This document shows, piece by piece, positions 37,254-46,181 of a stretch of DNA of 64,000 bases. Every line of letters begins with the position of its first letter. Position 1 is the first letter of the stretch. The position numbers and the translations under genes are program-made. Under the pieces are notes generated by a model. It had not been told where the DNA came from, made no database searches, and was given only the letters and a program-made list of their open reading frames with translations. Source of the stretch: Micromonospora sp. WMMD1082 (lineage in GTDB: Bacteria > Actinomycetota > Actinomycetes > Mycobacteriales > Micromonosporaceae); assembly GCF_029626175.1 (NCBI RefSeq), contig NZ_JARUBM010000002.1:2046001-2110000 (forward strand), read 5' to 3'.

Positions 37254-38261
37254 ATGACGGGGGCGCAACGGCCCACTCTGGAGGCGGTGGCACGACGGGC
37301 CGGTGTGTCCCGGGCCACCGTCTCCCGGGTGGTCAACGGCTCGACCACGGTCGCCGAGCCGATCCAGGAGGCGGTCCGCCAGGCGGTCGCCGAGTTGGGG
37401 TACGTGCCGAACCTGGCCGCACGCACCCTCGTCACCCAGCGGACCGACTCGATCGCCCTGGTGATGCCGGAGGAGGCCACCCGGGTCTTCTCCGACGACC
37501 AGGTCTTTCCCGGGATCATCCGGGGTGCGGCGCAGGAGTTGGAGGCCGCCGACAAGCAGCTGGTGCTGATGCTGGCCGGTTCGCCGGCCGGGCACGAACG
37601 GGTCGAGCGGTACACCACCGGCCGGCACGTCGACGGGGTGCTCTTCGCCTCGCTGCACGGTGCCGACCCGCTGCCCGCCCGGCTGGCCGCGCTCGGCATC
37701 CCGGTGGTGTGCAGCGGCCGGCCCCTCGACGGGGCGCACGTGCCGTACATCGACGTCGACCAGGTCGGCGGCGTCACCCTGGCGGTGCGACACCTGATCG
37801 ACGGCGGGCGACGCCGGATCGCCACCATCGCCGGGCCGCAGGACATGGTCGCCGGCATCGAGCGGCTGGCCGGCTACCGGGACACGGTGGCCGCCGCCGG
37901 GCTGCCCGAGATGGTGGCGGTCGGCGACTTCACCCGCGAGTCCGGTGCGGCGGCGATGCGCCAGCTGCTCGCCGCCCACCCCGACCTGGACGCCGTCTTC
38001 GCCGCGTCGGACCTGATGGCACACGCCGCCCTGCGTACGCTGCGGGAGGCGGGACGGCGGGTGCCGGAAGACGTGGCAGTAATCGGTTTCGACGACATCG
38101 AGACCGCCGCGTACACCGACCCGCCGCTGACCACCGTCCGCCAACCGATCGTGGAACTCGGCCGGCAGGGCACCCGACTGCTGCTCCGTCTCGCCGCCGG
38201 CGAGCAGGTCGAGCCGGCCCTCATCCTCCCCACCGAGCTGATCATCCGCGACTCCGCCTGA
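37254..38261 (+). CDS. LacI-family repressor (CebR-like)
   Basis: A 335-residue regulator with N-terminal HTH PTLEAVARRAGVSRATVSRV, hinge helix LAARTLV and a periplasmic-binding-protein-like sensor with the C-terminal DVAVIGFDDIETAAY. ATG 37254 is chosen over GTG 37239 because AGGTGG lies a plausible distance upstream. As last gene of the operon it would autoregulate through the GAGAGCGCTCTC operators; in Streptomyces CebR is released by cello-oligosaccharides. Confidence 0.9.
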   Translation: MTGAQRPTLEAVARRAGVSRATVSRVVNGSTTVAEPIQEAVRQAVAELGYVPNLAARTLVTQRTDSIALVMPEEATRVFSDDQVFPGIIRGAAQELEAADKQLVLMLAGSPAGHERVERYTTGRHVDGVLFASLHGADPLPARLAALGIPVVCSGRPLDGAHVPYIDVDQVGGVTLAVRHLIDGGRRRIATIAGPQDMVAGIERLAGYRDTVAAAGLPEMVAVGDFTRESGAAAMRQLLAAHPDLDAVFAASDLMAHAALRTLREAGRRVPEDVAVIGFDDIETAAYTDPPLTTVRQPIVELGRQGTRLLLRLAAGEQVEPALILPTELIIRDSA

Positions 38262-38283
38262 GGGCGCCTCGTTGAGCCCCTTG

Positions 38284-38328
38284 CTTTGGGTGCGTTTCTT
38301 GTCACCCTGGCGACAACAGATGCACCCA
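38284..38328. repeat. Imperfect palindrome upstream of the DUF559 gene (copy 1)
   Basis: CTTTGGGTGCGTTTCTTGT (38284-38302) is identical to the left arm of the element at 39334-39381. The right arm (38312-38328) is a degenerate match, GACAACAGATGCACCCA. Both copies have the same orientation and bracket the DUF559 gene. Confidence 0.82.
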
Positions 38329-38355
38329 CAACTGCGGTGCAATCGATCGGTGCGG

Positions 38356-39303
38356 ATGCCGAGGGACGACGCGGACCGGTTGGAGTGGCTGCTGTTCGAG
38401 CAGTCCGGGGTGCTCAGCTGGGCGCAGGCGACGGCTGAGCTGACGCCGGCGAGGGTGCGTCACCTGCTGGCGACCGAGCGGTGGGGGCGGGTGTGCCGGG
38501 GTGTCCTGCGGGCCGGGCCGCCCGGCGGGCCGTACCGGCCGGAGCAAGCCTGGTGGGTGGCGGTGCTCGCCGCCGGGCCGGGCGCGGCGCTCGCCGGGCT
38601 GGCGGCGGCGAACGCCGGAGGGCTGCGGGGCAACTGGCGGTACGAGACCGTCGATGTGCTGGTCCCGCACCGCCGCCGGCAGGCAGACCTGCTGCGCCGG
38701 TTGCCGCTCGGCCTGCCGGCGGTTCGGGTACGCCGGGTCCGGCATCTGCCGGCCGAGGACCGGCAGCGGGGCCGACCCGACCGCACCTCGATGGCACGGT
38801 CCCTGGTGGACGCGGCGCAGTGGGCGCGTACCGACGAGCAGGCGCAGCAGATCCTCGCGGCCGGCTGCCAGCAGCGGCGGACGACCCCGGCGGAGATCGG
38901 CGCGGTGCTGGAGCGGCTGTCTCGGGCGCGGCGGCGGGCGGTGATTCGGGAGACGTTGCGGGACATCGCCGGCGGCGCGGAGGCGCTCTCCGAGATCGAC
39001 CTGGTCCGGCTCTGCCGGCGGTACGGGCTGCCGGCACCGCAGGCGCAGCAGCGGCGGCGGGACACCGACGGGCGGGTGCGCTATCTGGACGCGTACTGGC
39101 CGCAGTGGTCGCTGCACGTGGAGGTCGACGGCGGGCACCACATGGATGTCCGGCACTGGGCGGCCGACCTGCGCCGGCAGAACCGCGTCTGGATCGACGG
39201 CGACCGCATCCTCCGGTTCACCGCCTTCGACATCCGCCATCGCCCCGACGAGGTGGCCGCCCAACTCCGCGCCGCGCTGACGGCTGCCGGCTGGTCAGCC
39301 TGA
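38356..39303 (+). CDS. DUF559 (VSR-like nuclease fold) protein
   Basis: A 315-residue protein from MPRDDADRLEW (a GTG 6 bases upstream is possible). The N-terminal part resembles AbiEi-like winged-helix proteins (FEQSGVLSWAQATAEL; RHLLATERWGRVCRGVLRA). The C-terminal ~80 residues match DUF559/VSR-type PD-(D/E)xK-like folds, with YLDAYWPQWSLHVEVDGGHH supplying the Asp and Glu. A role in DNA cleavage or mobile-element control is inferred from the fold. The gene is bracketed by two copies of one palindromic repeat. Confidence 0.72.
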   Translation: MPRDDADRLEWLLFEQSGVLSWAQATAELTPARVRHLLATERWGRVCRGVLRAGPPGGPYRPEQAWWVAVLAAGPGAALAGLAAANAGGLRGNWRYETVDVLVPHRRRQADLLRRLPLGLPAVRVRRVRHLPAEDRQRGRPDRTSMARSLVDAAQWARTDEQAQQILAAGCQQRRTTPAEIGAVLERLSRARRRAVIRETLRDIAGGAEALSEIDLVRLCRRYGLPAPQAQQRRRDTDGRVRYLDAYWPQWSLHVEVDGGHHMDVRHWAADLRRQNRVWIDGDRILRFTAFDIRHRPDEVAAQLRAALTAAGWSA

Positions 39304-39333
39304 CCTCCTCTCCCCGACCGGGCCGGCTGTTGC

Positions 39334-39381
39334 CTTTGGGTGCGTTTCTTGTTGCCCCAGTGACAAGAAACGCACCCAAAG
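39334..39381. repeat. 19-bp perfect inverted repeat downstream of the DUF559 gene (copy 2)
   Basis: CTTTGGGTGCGTTTCTTGT (39334-39352) pairs perfectly with ACAAGAAACGCACCCAAAG (39363-39381) around a 10-nt loop. It shares its left arm base for base with the copy at 38284. It may also terminate transcription. Confidence 0.9.
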
Positions 39382-39458
39382 CATGGTCGAGGGTCGGTAC
39401 GGCGTCGCGCGGGAAAAGGCGGCGCGGCAACGGGCCCGTGCGGACTAGCCTGCGGCGC

Positions 39459-40397
39459 ATGTCGAATCCGGCCAGGCGTCCATCCGCGTCCATCCGTCCC
39501 GCAGAGCCCGACGACGCGCAAGCGGTGGTGGCGCTGCGTACGCTCGTGCTGCCCTTTCTGGTACGCGGGGTCGCATCCACCCGGCAGATGATCGCCACGC
39601 CGACGCCGGGTCTGCACTGGGCCGGCTTCGTCGCCGAGGTCGACGGGAAGATAATCGGCTGGGTCTCGGCGTCCCGCAACGAGCACACGACCGAGGCGGT
39701 CGGCGAGGTCTCGCTGCTGCACGTCCATCCCGACCAACGGCGGCGCGGCATCGGGGCCGCGCTGCTGGCCAGGGCGCTGGAGCACCTTGCCCCGCTCGAC
39801 CTGGACCGGCTGCACGGACGCGCGCTGCCGGAGGCGCTGCCCTTCGCCCGCCGGCACGGCTTCGCGCCGAGTCGTCAGGAGCGCTTCTCGGCCCTGGACC
39901 TGCACGCGCTGCCGCCGCTGCCGGAGACTCCCGACGGCGTCCGGCTGCTTTCGCTGGCCGAGGCCGATCCGCGCCAGGTGCACCGGGTGGACGTGCTGGC
40001 CAGCGCCGACGAGCCGGGCGTCGTGGCCTCCGGTGCGATCGGCTACGACCACTGGTGCGCCGGCACCTGGGACAACGTCGGCCTGGACCGGGAGGCCAGC
40101 ATGGGCGCCGAGGTCGGCGGCGTACTGGCCGCGATCAGCCTGGTGAAGCGGGACGGCGAGCGGATGTGGACGGACTACACCGGCACCGTGCCGGAGCACC
40201 GAGGGCGAGGGCTGGCCCGGTTGGTGAAGCTCGCCGCGCTGCACCGGGCGGCAGCGCGCGGCATCACCGTGGCGTACACCGGGAACGACGAGGCGAACGC
40301 ACCGATGCTGGCGATCAACACCCGGCTCGGGTACCGGCAGGTGGCCAGCCAGTGGTCCTGCGTACGCGAGCTGAGGCCGACCGTCAGTCCTCCGTGA
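39459..40397 (+). CDS. GNAT family N-acetyltransferase, two-domain
   Basis: A 312-residue protein with two GNAT modules. The first has the acetyl-CoA loop VHPDQRRRGIGAAL (residues ~85-100), the second GTVPEHRGRGLARLVKLAAL (~245-265). The ATG follows TAGCCT by 7 bases, so the mRNA is probably leaderless. The last 14 bp overlap the convergent EI24 gene. The acyl acceptor is unknown. Confidence 0.88.
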   Translation: MSNPARRPSASIRPAEPDDAQAVVALRTLVLPFLVRGVASTRQMIATPTPGLHWAGFVAEVDGKIIGWVSASRNEHTTEAVGEVSLLHVHPDQRRRGIGAALLARALEHLAPLDLDRLHGRALPEALPFARRHGFAPSRQERFSALDLHALPPLPETPDGVRLLSLAEADPRQVHRVDVLASADEPGVVASGAIGYDHWCAGTWDNVGLDREASMGAEVGGVLAAISLVKRDGERMWTDYTGTVPEHRGRGLARLVKLAALHRAAARGITVAYTGNDEANAPMLAINTRLGYRQVASQWSCVRELRPTVSPP

Positions 40398-41175
40398 TGG
40401 GTTGGCCGAGTGAGCGGCGGGCCAGCAACGTGGCGCCGGCCACCGCCGCCGGCATCAGCAGGACGGCGCCGAGCGGGATCAGGAAGCAGACGAAGACCGC
40501 CACCCCGAAGCCGAGCGCGGTGGGGCGGTCCGCCGTCAACGCGGCCCGGCGTTCCCGCAGCCGCTTGCCGCGCCGGTAGAAGGGTGCGCCGACCAGTTCC
40601 ACGGCAAGCAGCCAGCCGCCCACCGCCGCGCCGACCACCGGCACCACGGTCTGCCCGATCAGCGGAATGAAGCCGGCCGCGAAGAGCGGGATGCCGACCA
40701 GCGCCGCCAGGGCCACCAGGCGGACCGAGTCGGCGGCGCTGCGGCGCAGCGACGGCCAGAACGGGACCTCGACCGCGTCCGGCGTGCCGCCGTACCGCCG
40801 CTCCACCCGCTCGGAGATCTTCTCGTAGAACGGGTCGCCGATGACCAGGGTGACCGCCGTGAAGGTGAGCACCGTGAGCAGGCCGCCGAGCCCGAGGAAC
40901 GCCAGCGCGGCGATCACCCGGACCGCGCTGCGCGCCGCCGCCGGCCAGTCGTCGGCGAAGGGCGTCGCCGCGACGGCCAGGTCGCCGACGAAGAAGACCA
41001 GGATGGCGTACGCGGTAAGGAAGATCGCCCCGGAGATCAGCGCTGGTACCACGCCGAGCAGCATCAGACCGGGACTGCGGACGTACAGACCGATGCCGCG
41101 CAGCAGGAGGGCGGCGCCGGCGGCGAACCGGCGGGCCGCGCTGGTGGCGGTGCCGGGGATCCCGGAAGCGTTCAC
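40384..41175 (-). CDS. EI24 domain-containing membrane protein
   Basis: A 263-residue integral membrane protein of the EI24/CysZ-like family, with a long amphipathic N-terminus and about four to five membrane segments (LMLLGVVPALISGAIFLTAY, GVAVFVCFLIPLGAVLLMPA) and the conserved GDPFYEKISERVE. The GTG follows TACGCT by 6 bases. The family includes the sulfate transporter CysZ, but the substrate cannot be assigned here. Confidence 0.85.
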   Translation of the reverse strand: MNASGIPGTATSAARRFAAGAALLLRGIGLYVRSPGLMLLGVVPALISGAIFLTAYAILVFFVGDLAVAATPFADDWPAAARSAVRVIAALAFLGLGGLLTVLTFTAVTLVIGDPFYEKISERVERRYGGTPDAVEVPFWPSLRRSAADSVRLVALAALVGIPLFAAGFIPLIGQTVVPVVGAAVGGWLLAVELVGAPFYRRGKRLRERRAALTADRPTALGFGVAVFVCFLIPLGAVLLMPAAVAGATLLARRSLGQPITED

Positions 41176-41323
41176 GCCGAAAGCGTAGGCCGCATCAACC
41201 GGTTGACGGATCCGCCGGGTCAACCGGCGACGGCGAAGATCACCTACGGCTGGTCGATTCGCCGGAGGCGTGCCCTCGCGACCCTGGACAGGTACACGAG
41301 ACGCAACGGCGAAAGGCGACGCC

Positions 41324-42232
41324 ATGCCGGTCATCGAGGTGACCAACCTGCACAAGCGGTACGGCGAGACGGTGGCGGTGGACGACGTGTCGTTCGCCGT
41401 CGAGACCGGAGAGATCTTCGGTGTGCTCGGCCCGAACGGCGCCGGCAAGACCACCACGGTGGAGTGCATCGCGGGGCTCCGCGTCCCCGACGGGGGCGAG
41501 GTGTCGGTCCTCGGGCTCGACCCTCGCCGGGACGCCGCCCGACTGCGCCAGCTGGTGGGAGTGCAGCTCCAGGAGAGCCAGCTGCCCGACCGGCTCCGGG
41601 TCGCGGAGGCGCTGGATCTCTACGCATCGTTCTACCGCGACCCGGCCGACCCGGCCCGGCTGATCGACGAGCTGGGGCTCGGCGAGAAGCGGAACACCCC
41701 GTACGACAAGCTCTCCGGCGGCCAGAAGCAGCGGCTCTCCATCGCGCTGGCCCTGATCGGCAGCCCGAAGATCGCCATCCTGGACGAGCTGACCACCGGA
41801 CTGGACCCGCAGGCCCGGCGGGACACCTGGGGGTTGATCGAGCGGGTACGGGACAGCGGGGTGACGATCGTGCTGGTCACCCACTTCATGGAGGAGGCCG
41901 AGCGGCTCTGCGACCGGCTGGCCGTGATCGACCGGGGCCGGGTGGTGGCCCTGGACAGCCCGGCCGGGCTGGTCACGGCCGTGGCGCCGGAGCAGCGGAT
42001 CCGGTTCCGGCCGTCCGCACCGATGGACGACCGGCTCCTCGCCGACCTGCCGCAGGTGAGCGCGGTGACCCGCAGCGGCGCGCAGGTGGTGGTGACCGGC
42101 ACCGGCGACGTGCTGCACGCGGTCACCTCGGTGCTCGCCCGCAACCAGATCATCGCCGCCGACCTGCGGCTGGAGCAGGCCACGCTGGACGACGCGTTCG
42201 TCGAGCTGACCGGGCACCGGCTCACCGACTGA
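41324..42232 (+). CDS. ABC transporter ATP-binding protein
   Basis: A 302-residue ATPase with Walker A GPNGAGKT, signature LSGGQKQR, Walker B IAILDELTTGLD and the C-terminal extension typical of DrrA/CcmA-like exporters. The ATG (MPVIEVTNLHKRYG) follows GAAAGG. It forms an operon with the following permease and two-component genes; this order (ABC exporter plus NarL-type system) is common in drug and peptide resistance modules. The Walker B Glu is followed by Leu rather than Pro. Confidence 0.92.
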   Translation: MPVIEVTNLHKRYGETVAVDDVSFAVETGEIFGVLGPNGAGKTTTVECIAGLRVPDGGEVSVLGLDPRRDAARLRQLVGVQLQESQLPDRLRVAEALDLYASFYRDPADPARLIDELGLGEKRNTPYDKLSGGQKQRLSIALALIGSPKIAILDELTTGLDPQARRDTWGLIERVRDSGVTIVLVTHFMEEAERLCDRLAVIDRGRVVALDSPAGLVTAVAPEQRIRFRPSAPMDDRLLADLPQVSAVTRSGAQVVVTGTGDVLHAVTSVLARNQIIAADLRLEQATLDDAFVELTGHRLTD

Positions 42233-42244
42233 GGGGGAAACACG

Positions 42245-42979
42245 ATGCACGCCTTCGGCCAGATCCTCAAGACTGAGGCGAAGCTCTACCTGCGGGACAT
42301 CCCGACACTGCTGCTCACCATCGGCCTGCCCACGCTGATCCTGGTGGTGCTCGGGCTCATTCCCGCGCTCCGCGAGCCCGACCCGACCTTCGGCGGGCAG
42401 TCCTTCGTCACCTACTTCACCCCCTCGCTGCTGGTGATCTCGCTGGCGATGGTCGGGATCAACGCCCTGCCCACCGTGCTGGCCACCTACCGGGAACGCG
42501 GCATCCTCCGTCGGCTGGCCACCACGCCGGCCAGTCCCCTGGCGCTGTTGACCGCTCAGCTCGTCCTCGCCCTGGTCGGGATCCTGGCCGGCGCCGTGCT
42601 CCTCGCCGTGGTCGCCCGGCTGGCGTTCGGCTCCCCGCTGCCGCAGCATCCGCTCGGGTTCGCGGCGGCCCTCGTCCTCGGTACGGCGGCGCTGCTCGCG
42701 CTCGGCCTGCTGGTCGCGGCGGTCGCCCCGACTGCCAAGGCGGCCCAGGCGCTGGCCGTACCGGTGTTCATGGTGATCATGTTCTTCGGCGGGGTGTACC
42801 TCCCGAGGTTCCTGTTGCCCGACTTCCTGGCCAACGTCGGCGCCTACACGCCGCCGGGTGTGCAGGCGCTGCTCGACGCCTGGACCGGCACCGCACCGCA
42901 CCCGCTGCACCTGGGGATAATGGCGGTGACCGCCGTGGCGGCCGGCGCCGGAGCGGCGAAACTGTTCCGCTGGGAGTGA
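42245..42979 (+). CDS. ABC-2 type permease
   Basis: A 244-residue ABC-2 permease with six membrane segments. It starts MHAFGQILKTEAKLYLRDIP and has the characteristic ERGILRRLATTPASP and VFMVIMFFGGVYLPRFLLP segments. A 12-bp spacer separates it from the ATPase gene. Export of a drug, lipid or peptide is the usual role. Confidence 0.9.
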   Translation: MHAFGQILKTEAKLYLRDIPTLLLTIGLPTLILVVLGLIPALREPDPTFGGQSFVTYFTPSLLVISLAMVGINALPTVLATYRERGILRRLATTPASPLALLTAQLVLALVGILAGAVLLAVVARLAFGSPLPQHPLGFAAALVLGTAALLALGLLVAAVAPTAKAAQALAVPVFMVIMFFGGVYLPRFLLPDFLANVGAYTPPGVQALLDAWTGTAPHPLHLGIMAVTAVAAGAGAAKLFRWE

Positions 42980-42984
42980 AGAGG

Positions 42985-44385
42985 ATGGCGAGCGGGGACG
43001 GGATGACCAGCGGCGGACGCGACTCGACGGCAAGCCGCGAGGACACGCTGCCCACCGACGACGACCGGCTGGCCAACTGGCGGGCGCGGGAGGCGCGTTT
43101 CCACCGGGTGCTGCCCTTCGGCGGGCTGCTCGTGGGATCGCTGCTGGCCACCTTCGCGCCGGCACCCAGGGGTCTGCCCATGCTGCCCACCCTGGTCATC
43201 GCCGCGGTGACCGCCTGCTGGATCGCCTGGTTCGTCGTCATGCACCCGCAGTGGCAGGGGCGGCGCAGGTCGATGGCGATCTACTACGTGGGGCTGCTCA
43301 CCTTCGCCGCCGTCCTGGTGGCTGCGAGCCCGTGGTATGGCTTCTTCGCCTGGGTTGGATTCCTCCACGCCTTCCTCGTGCTGTACGGGCGATGGCGGTT
43401 CGTCGGCATGGCCGCCACCGCCGTCCTGGTCGCCACCGCACAGGGCGGCGGTGTGCCGTCCTCGTGGTCACACTGGTCGCTCTGGCTGGTGTTGGTGCTG
43501 ATCAACCTGTTCCTGGCCGGCGCGGTGAGCTGGTTCAACCTCGTCAGCGAACGGGAGGACGCCAAGCGCAAGCGGTTGGTGGCGGAACTCGCCGCCACCA
43601 ACCGCCAGCTCGCCGAGACGATCCAGGAGAACGACGGGCTGCACGCGCAGCTCATCACCCAGGCCCGGGAGGCCGGCGTGCTGGACGAGCGGCAGCGGAT
43701 GGCCCGCGAGATCCACGACACCCTGGCCCAGGGGTTGACCGGGATCATCACCCAACTGGAGGCGGCCGAGCAGTCCCGGGACCGCTCGGCCGACTGGCGC
43801 CGGCACGTGGACAACGCGCTGGGCCTGGCGCGGGAGAGCCTCACCGAGGCCCGCCGGTCGGTGCGCGCCGTCCGCCCCGAGTCGCTGGAGACCGCCCGGC
43901 TGCCCGACGCCCTCGCCGAGCTGGGCGGGCGCTGGTCGGCGCTGCACGGGGTGGCGGCCAGCGTCAGCACCACCGGCACGCCGCGCCCGCTGCACCCGGA
44001 GATCGAGGTGACCCTGCTGCGCGCCGCCCAGGAGGCGCTGGCCAACGTGGCCCGGCACGCCGCGGCGACCCGGGTCGGGCTGACCCTGTCGTACATGTCG
44101 GACGTGGTCACCCTGGACGTCCGCGACGACGGTTCCGGTTTCGACGCCACCAACGGGGACCGCGTTCTCGGAGAGCCCGCCGGCGGGAACCACGCCAACG
44201 GCAGCCACGCCGACGCAGGCGACCGCCACGGGCCGGTGGTGCGGGAGCCGGACGGCGGCTACGGTCTGACCGTCATGCGGCAGCGGGTGGCCCGGGTCGG
44301 CGGTCAGCTCGCCGTCGAGTCCGAACCGGGCGAGGGCACCGCCATCTCGGCGTCGGTGCCGGCGCTGCCCGGAGGTGCCGGTTGA
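42985..44385 (+). CDS. Sensor histidine kinase, NarX/DesK (HisKA_3) type
   Basis: A 466-residue kinase with about five to six N-terminal membrane segments, a coiled linker (ATNRQLAETIQENDGLHAQL), the phospho-acceptor motif MAREIHDTLAQGLTGIITQL and an HATPase domain (DVRDDGSGFDATNG; GGYGLTVMRQRVARVGG). A 20-residue His/Asn/Asp-rich insertion lies between the ATP-lid motifs. ATG 42985 has GGGAG 8 bases upstream; a GTG overlapping the permease stop is an alternative. It probably senses the ABC substrate or an envelope signal. Confidence 0.9.
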   Translation: MASGDGMTSGGRDSTASREDTLPTDDDRLANWRAREARFHRVLPFGGLLVGSLLATFAPAPRGLPMLPTLVIAAVTACWIAWFVVMHPQWQGRRRSMAIYYVGLLTFAAVLVAASPWYGFFAWVGFLHAFLVLYGRWRFVGMAATAVLVATAQGGGVPSSWSHWSLWLVLVLINLFLAGAVSWFNLVSEREDAKRKRLVAELAATNRQLAETIQENDGLHAQLITQAREAGVLDERQRMAREIHDTLAQGLTGIITQLEAAEQSRDRSADWRRHVDNALGLARESLTEARRSVRAVRPESLETARLPDALAELGGRWSALHGVAASVSTTGTPRPLHPEIEVTLLRAAQEALANVARHAAATRVGLTLSYMSDVVTLDVRDDGSGFDATNGDRVLGEPAGGNHANGSHADAGDRHGPVVREPDGGYGLTVMRQRVARVGGQLAVESEPGEGTAISASVPALPGGAG

Positions 44386-45032
44386 CCGACTCGGTACGGC
44401 TGCTGATCGTCGACGACCACCCGGTGGTCCGGGACGGTCTGCGCGGCATGTTCACCGGCGACCCCGGCTTCGAGGTGGTCGGCGAGGCGGCGGACGGGGC
44501 CGAGGCGCTGGCCCTGGCCGAGGCGCTGCGCCCGGACGTGGTGCTGATGGACCTGCGGATGCCGGGGATGGACGGGGTGACCGCGACCGGCCGGCTGACC
44601 CGCTCCGGCGGCACCTGCCGGGTGCTGGTGCTGACCACGTACGACACGGATGCGGACGTGCTGCCGGCAATCGAGGCCGGCGCCACCGGTTACCTGCTCA
44701 AGGACGCGCCCCGCGACGAGCTGGTCCGGGCGGTGCGGGCCGCCGCCCGGGGCGAGTCGGTGCTCTCGCCCAGCGTGGCCGGCCGGCTGATGGGGCGCCT
44801 GCGGGCACCCCGGCAGCCGGCGGAGGAGCCGCTCAGCCAGCGCGAGCTGGAGGTGCTCACCCTGGTGGCGCGCGGCTCGTCGAACCGCGAGGCCGCCGCC
44901 CGGCTGTTCATCAGCGAGGCCACGGTCAAGACCCACCTGCTGCACGTGTACGCCAAGCTGGGCGTGAACGACCGGGCCGCCGCGGTGGCCGCCGCGTACG
45001 ACCGGGGCCTGCTCACCCCCGGCGGGCGGTGA
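44382..45032 (+). CDS. Response regulator, NarL/LuxR type
   Basis: A 216-residue regulator with receiver (LLIVDDHPVVRDGL; phospho-Asp in DVVLMDLRMPGMDG; Lys in GYLLKDAPRDEL) and LuxR-type HTH (LSQRELEVLTLVARGSSNRE, ISEATVKTHLLHVYAKLGV). The TTG start overlaps the kinase stop (TTGA) and has GGAGG 6 bases upstream. Cognate partner of the preceding kinase; likely controls the ABC genes in the same operon. Confidence 0.93.
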   Translation: MTDSVRLLIVDDHPVVRDGLRGMFTGDPGFEVVGEAADGAEALALAEALRPDVVLMDLRMPGMDGVTATGRLTRSGGTCRVLVLTTYDTDADVLPAIEAGATGYLLKDAPRDELVRAVRAAARGESVLSPSVAGRLMGRLRAPRQPAEEPLSQRELEVLTLVARGSSNREAAARLFISEATVKTHLLHVYAKLGVNDRAAAVAAAYDRGLLTPGGR

Positions 45033-45035
45033 ACG

Positions 45036-46052
45036 GTGCGCGCGTCGCGGCTGATCTCGTTGCTGCTGCTGTTGCAGGCCCGGGAGGCGCTGACGGCGGC
45101 GGAGCTGGCCCGGGAGCTGGAGGTCTCCGAGCGGACGATCTACCGGGACGTGCTGGCGCTCTCCGCCGCCGGTGTGCCGGTCTACGCCGACCGGGGGCGG
45201 GCCGGCGGCTACCGGTTGCTCGGCGGGTACCGGACCCGGCTGACCGGGATGACGCGGGACGAGGCGGAGGCGCTCTTCCTCGCCGGCCTGCCCGGCCCGG
45301 CCGGTGACATGGGGCTGGCCGACGCGGTCGCGGCGGCCGAGCTGAAGGTCCTCGCGGCGCTGCCGCCGAGCCTGCGGGACGCGCCGGCCCGGACCGGGCA
45401 ACGCTTCCACCTCGACGTGCCGGGCTGGTACGCCCGGTCCGCCCCGCCGACGTGGCTGGCCGAGCTGGCCGGCGCGATCTGGCGGGACCAGGTGGTGACG
45501 ATCCGCTACCGGCGCGGGGATCGGGAGGTCACCCGGCGGGTCCTGCCCTACGGCCTGATCCTCAAGAGCGGGACCTGGTATCTCGTCGGCCGGGTCGGCG
45601 ACGACCTGCGCACCTACCGGGTGGACCGGGTCGACGCGGTCGAGGCACACGAGGAGACCTTCGACCGGGAGCCGGACTTCGACCTGGCCGGGTACTGGCG
45701 GGCACAGGCCGAATCGTTCCTGCGGGGCATGCTGCGGGCCGAGGTGACGCTGCGGCTGAGCCCCGCCGGCCTGCGCCGGCTCCGGCACCTCGCCGAGATC
45801 CCGTTCGGGTACGCGGAGGCGGTCGCCGCCGCGGGTGGACCCGACGGGCAGGGCTGGGTGACGACCCGGCTGCCCGTCGAGTCCGTCGAGGTGGCGTACA
45901 CCCAGCTGCTCGGGCTGGGGCCGGAGGTGGAGGTGCTCGACCCGCCCGAGCTGCGGGCGCGGCTGGCCGAGGCGACGGCACGGGCCGCCGCGCGGTATTC
46001 CGCCGACGACGCCGGCCCCGATGTTTCGGAAACATTTCCGAGAATTTATTGA
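45036..46052 (+). CDS. YafY-like HTH/WYL-domain regulator
   Basis: A 338-residue protein with N-terminal winged HTH (LTAAELARELEVSERTIYRD) and a central WYL domain (RVLPYGLILKSGTWYLVGR) plus WCX-type C-terminal extension. The gap to the preceding regulator is 3 bp, so it may be part of that operon. The end of the gene contains the palindromes that precede the GH8 gene, so coding and regulatory functions overlap there. Confidence 0.9.
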   Translation: MRASRLISLLLLLQAREALTAAELARELEVSERTIYRDVLALSAAGVPVYADRGRAGGYRLLGGYRTRLTGMTRDEAEALFLAGLPGPAGDMGLADAVAAAELKVLAALPPSLRDAPARTGQRFHLDVPGWYARSAPPTWLAELAGAIWRDQVVTIRYRRGDREVTRRVLPYGLILKSGTWYLVGRVGDDLRTYRVDRVDAVEAHEETFDREPDFDLAGYWRAQAESFLRGMLRAEVTLRLSPAGLRRLRHLAEIPFGYAEAVAAAGGPDGQGWVTTRLPVESVEVAYTQLLGLGPEVEVLDPPELRARLAEATARAAARYSADDAGPDVSETFPRIY

Positions 46053-46078
46053 CGTGACTCGTTGGGCCGCCCAATAAT
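46023..46078 (+). promoter_or_regulatory. Promoter and overlapping palindromes upstream of the GH8 gene
   Basis: GTTTCGGAAAC (46023-46033) and CGGAAACATTTCCG (46027-46040) are overlapping palindromes in the 3' end of the WYL gene. TTGACG (46049-46054) and AATAAT (46073-46078) are spaced by 18 bp. The palindromes lie immediately upstream of the -35 box. Their GAAAC/TTTC content resembles operators upstream of actinobacterial xylanase genes. Confidence 0.6.
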
Positions 46079-46181
46079 CCCTCCACAAGGGTCCCAAGTG
46101 ATGTCGGACGCCGCCGCGGACCACTCCTCCGCGCAGCCTGCCCCGCGTCGTCCGAAGCACCCCTGCCCCAGGGAGGTCCCG

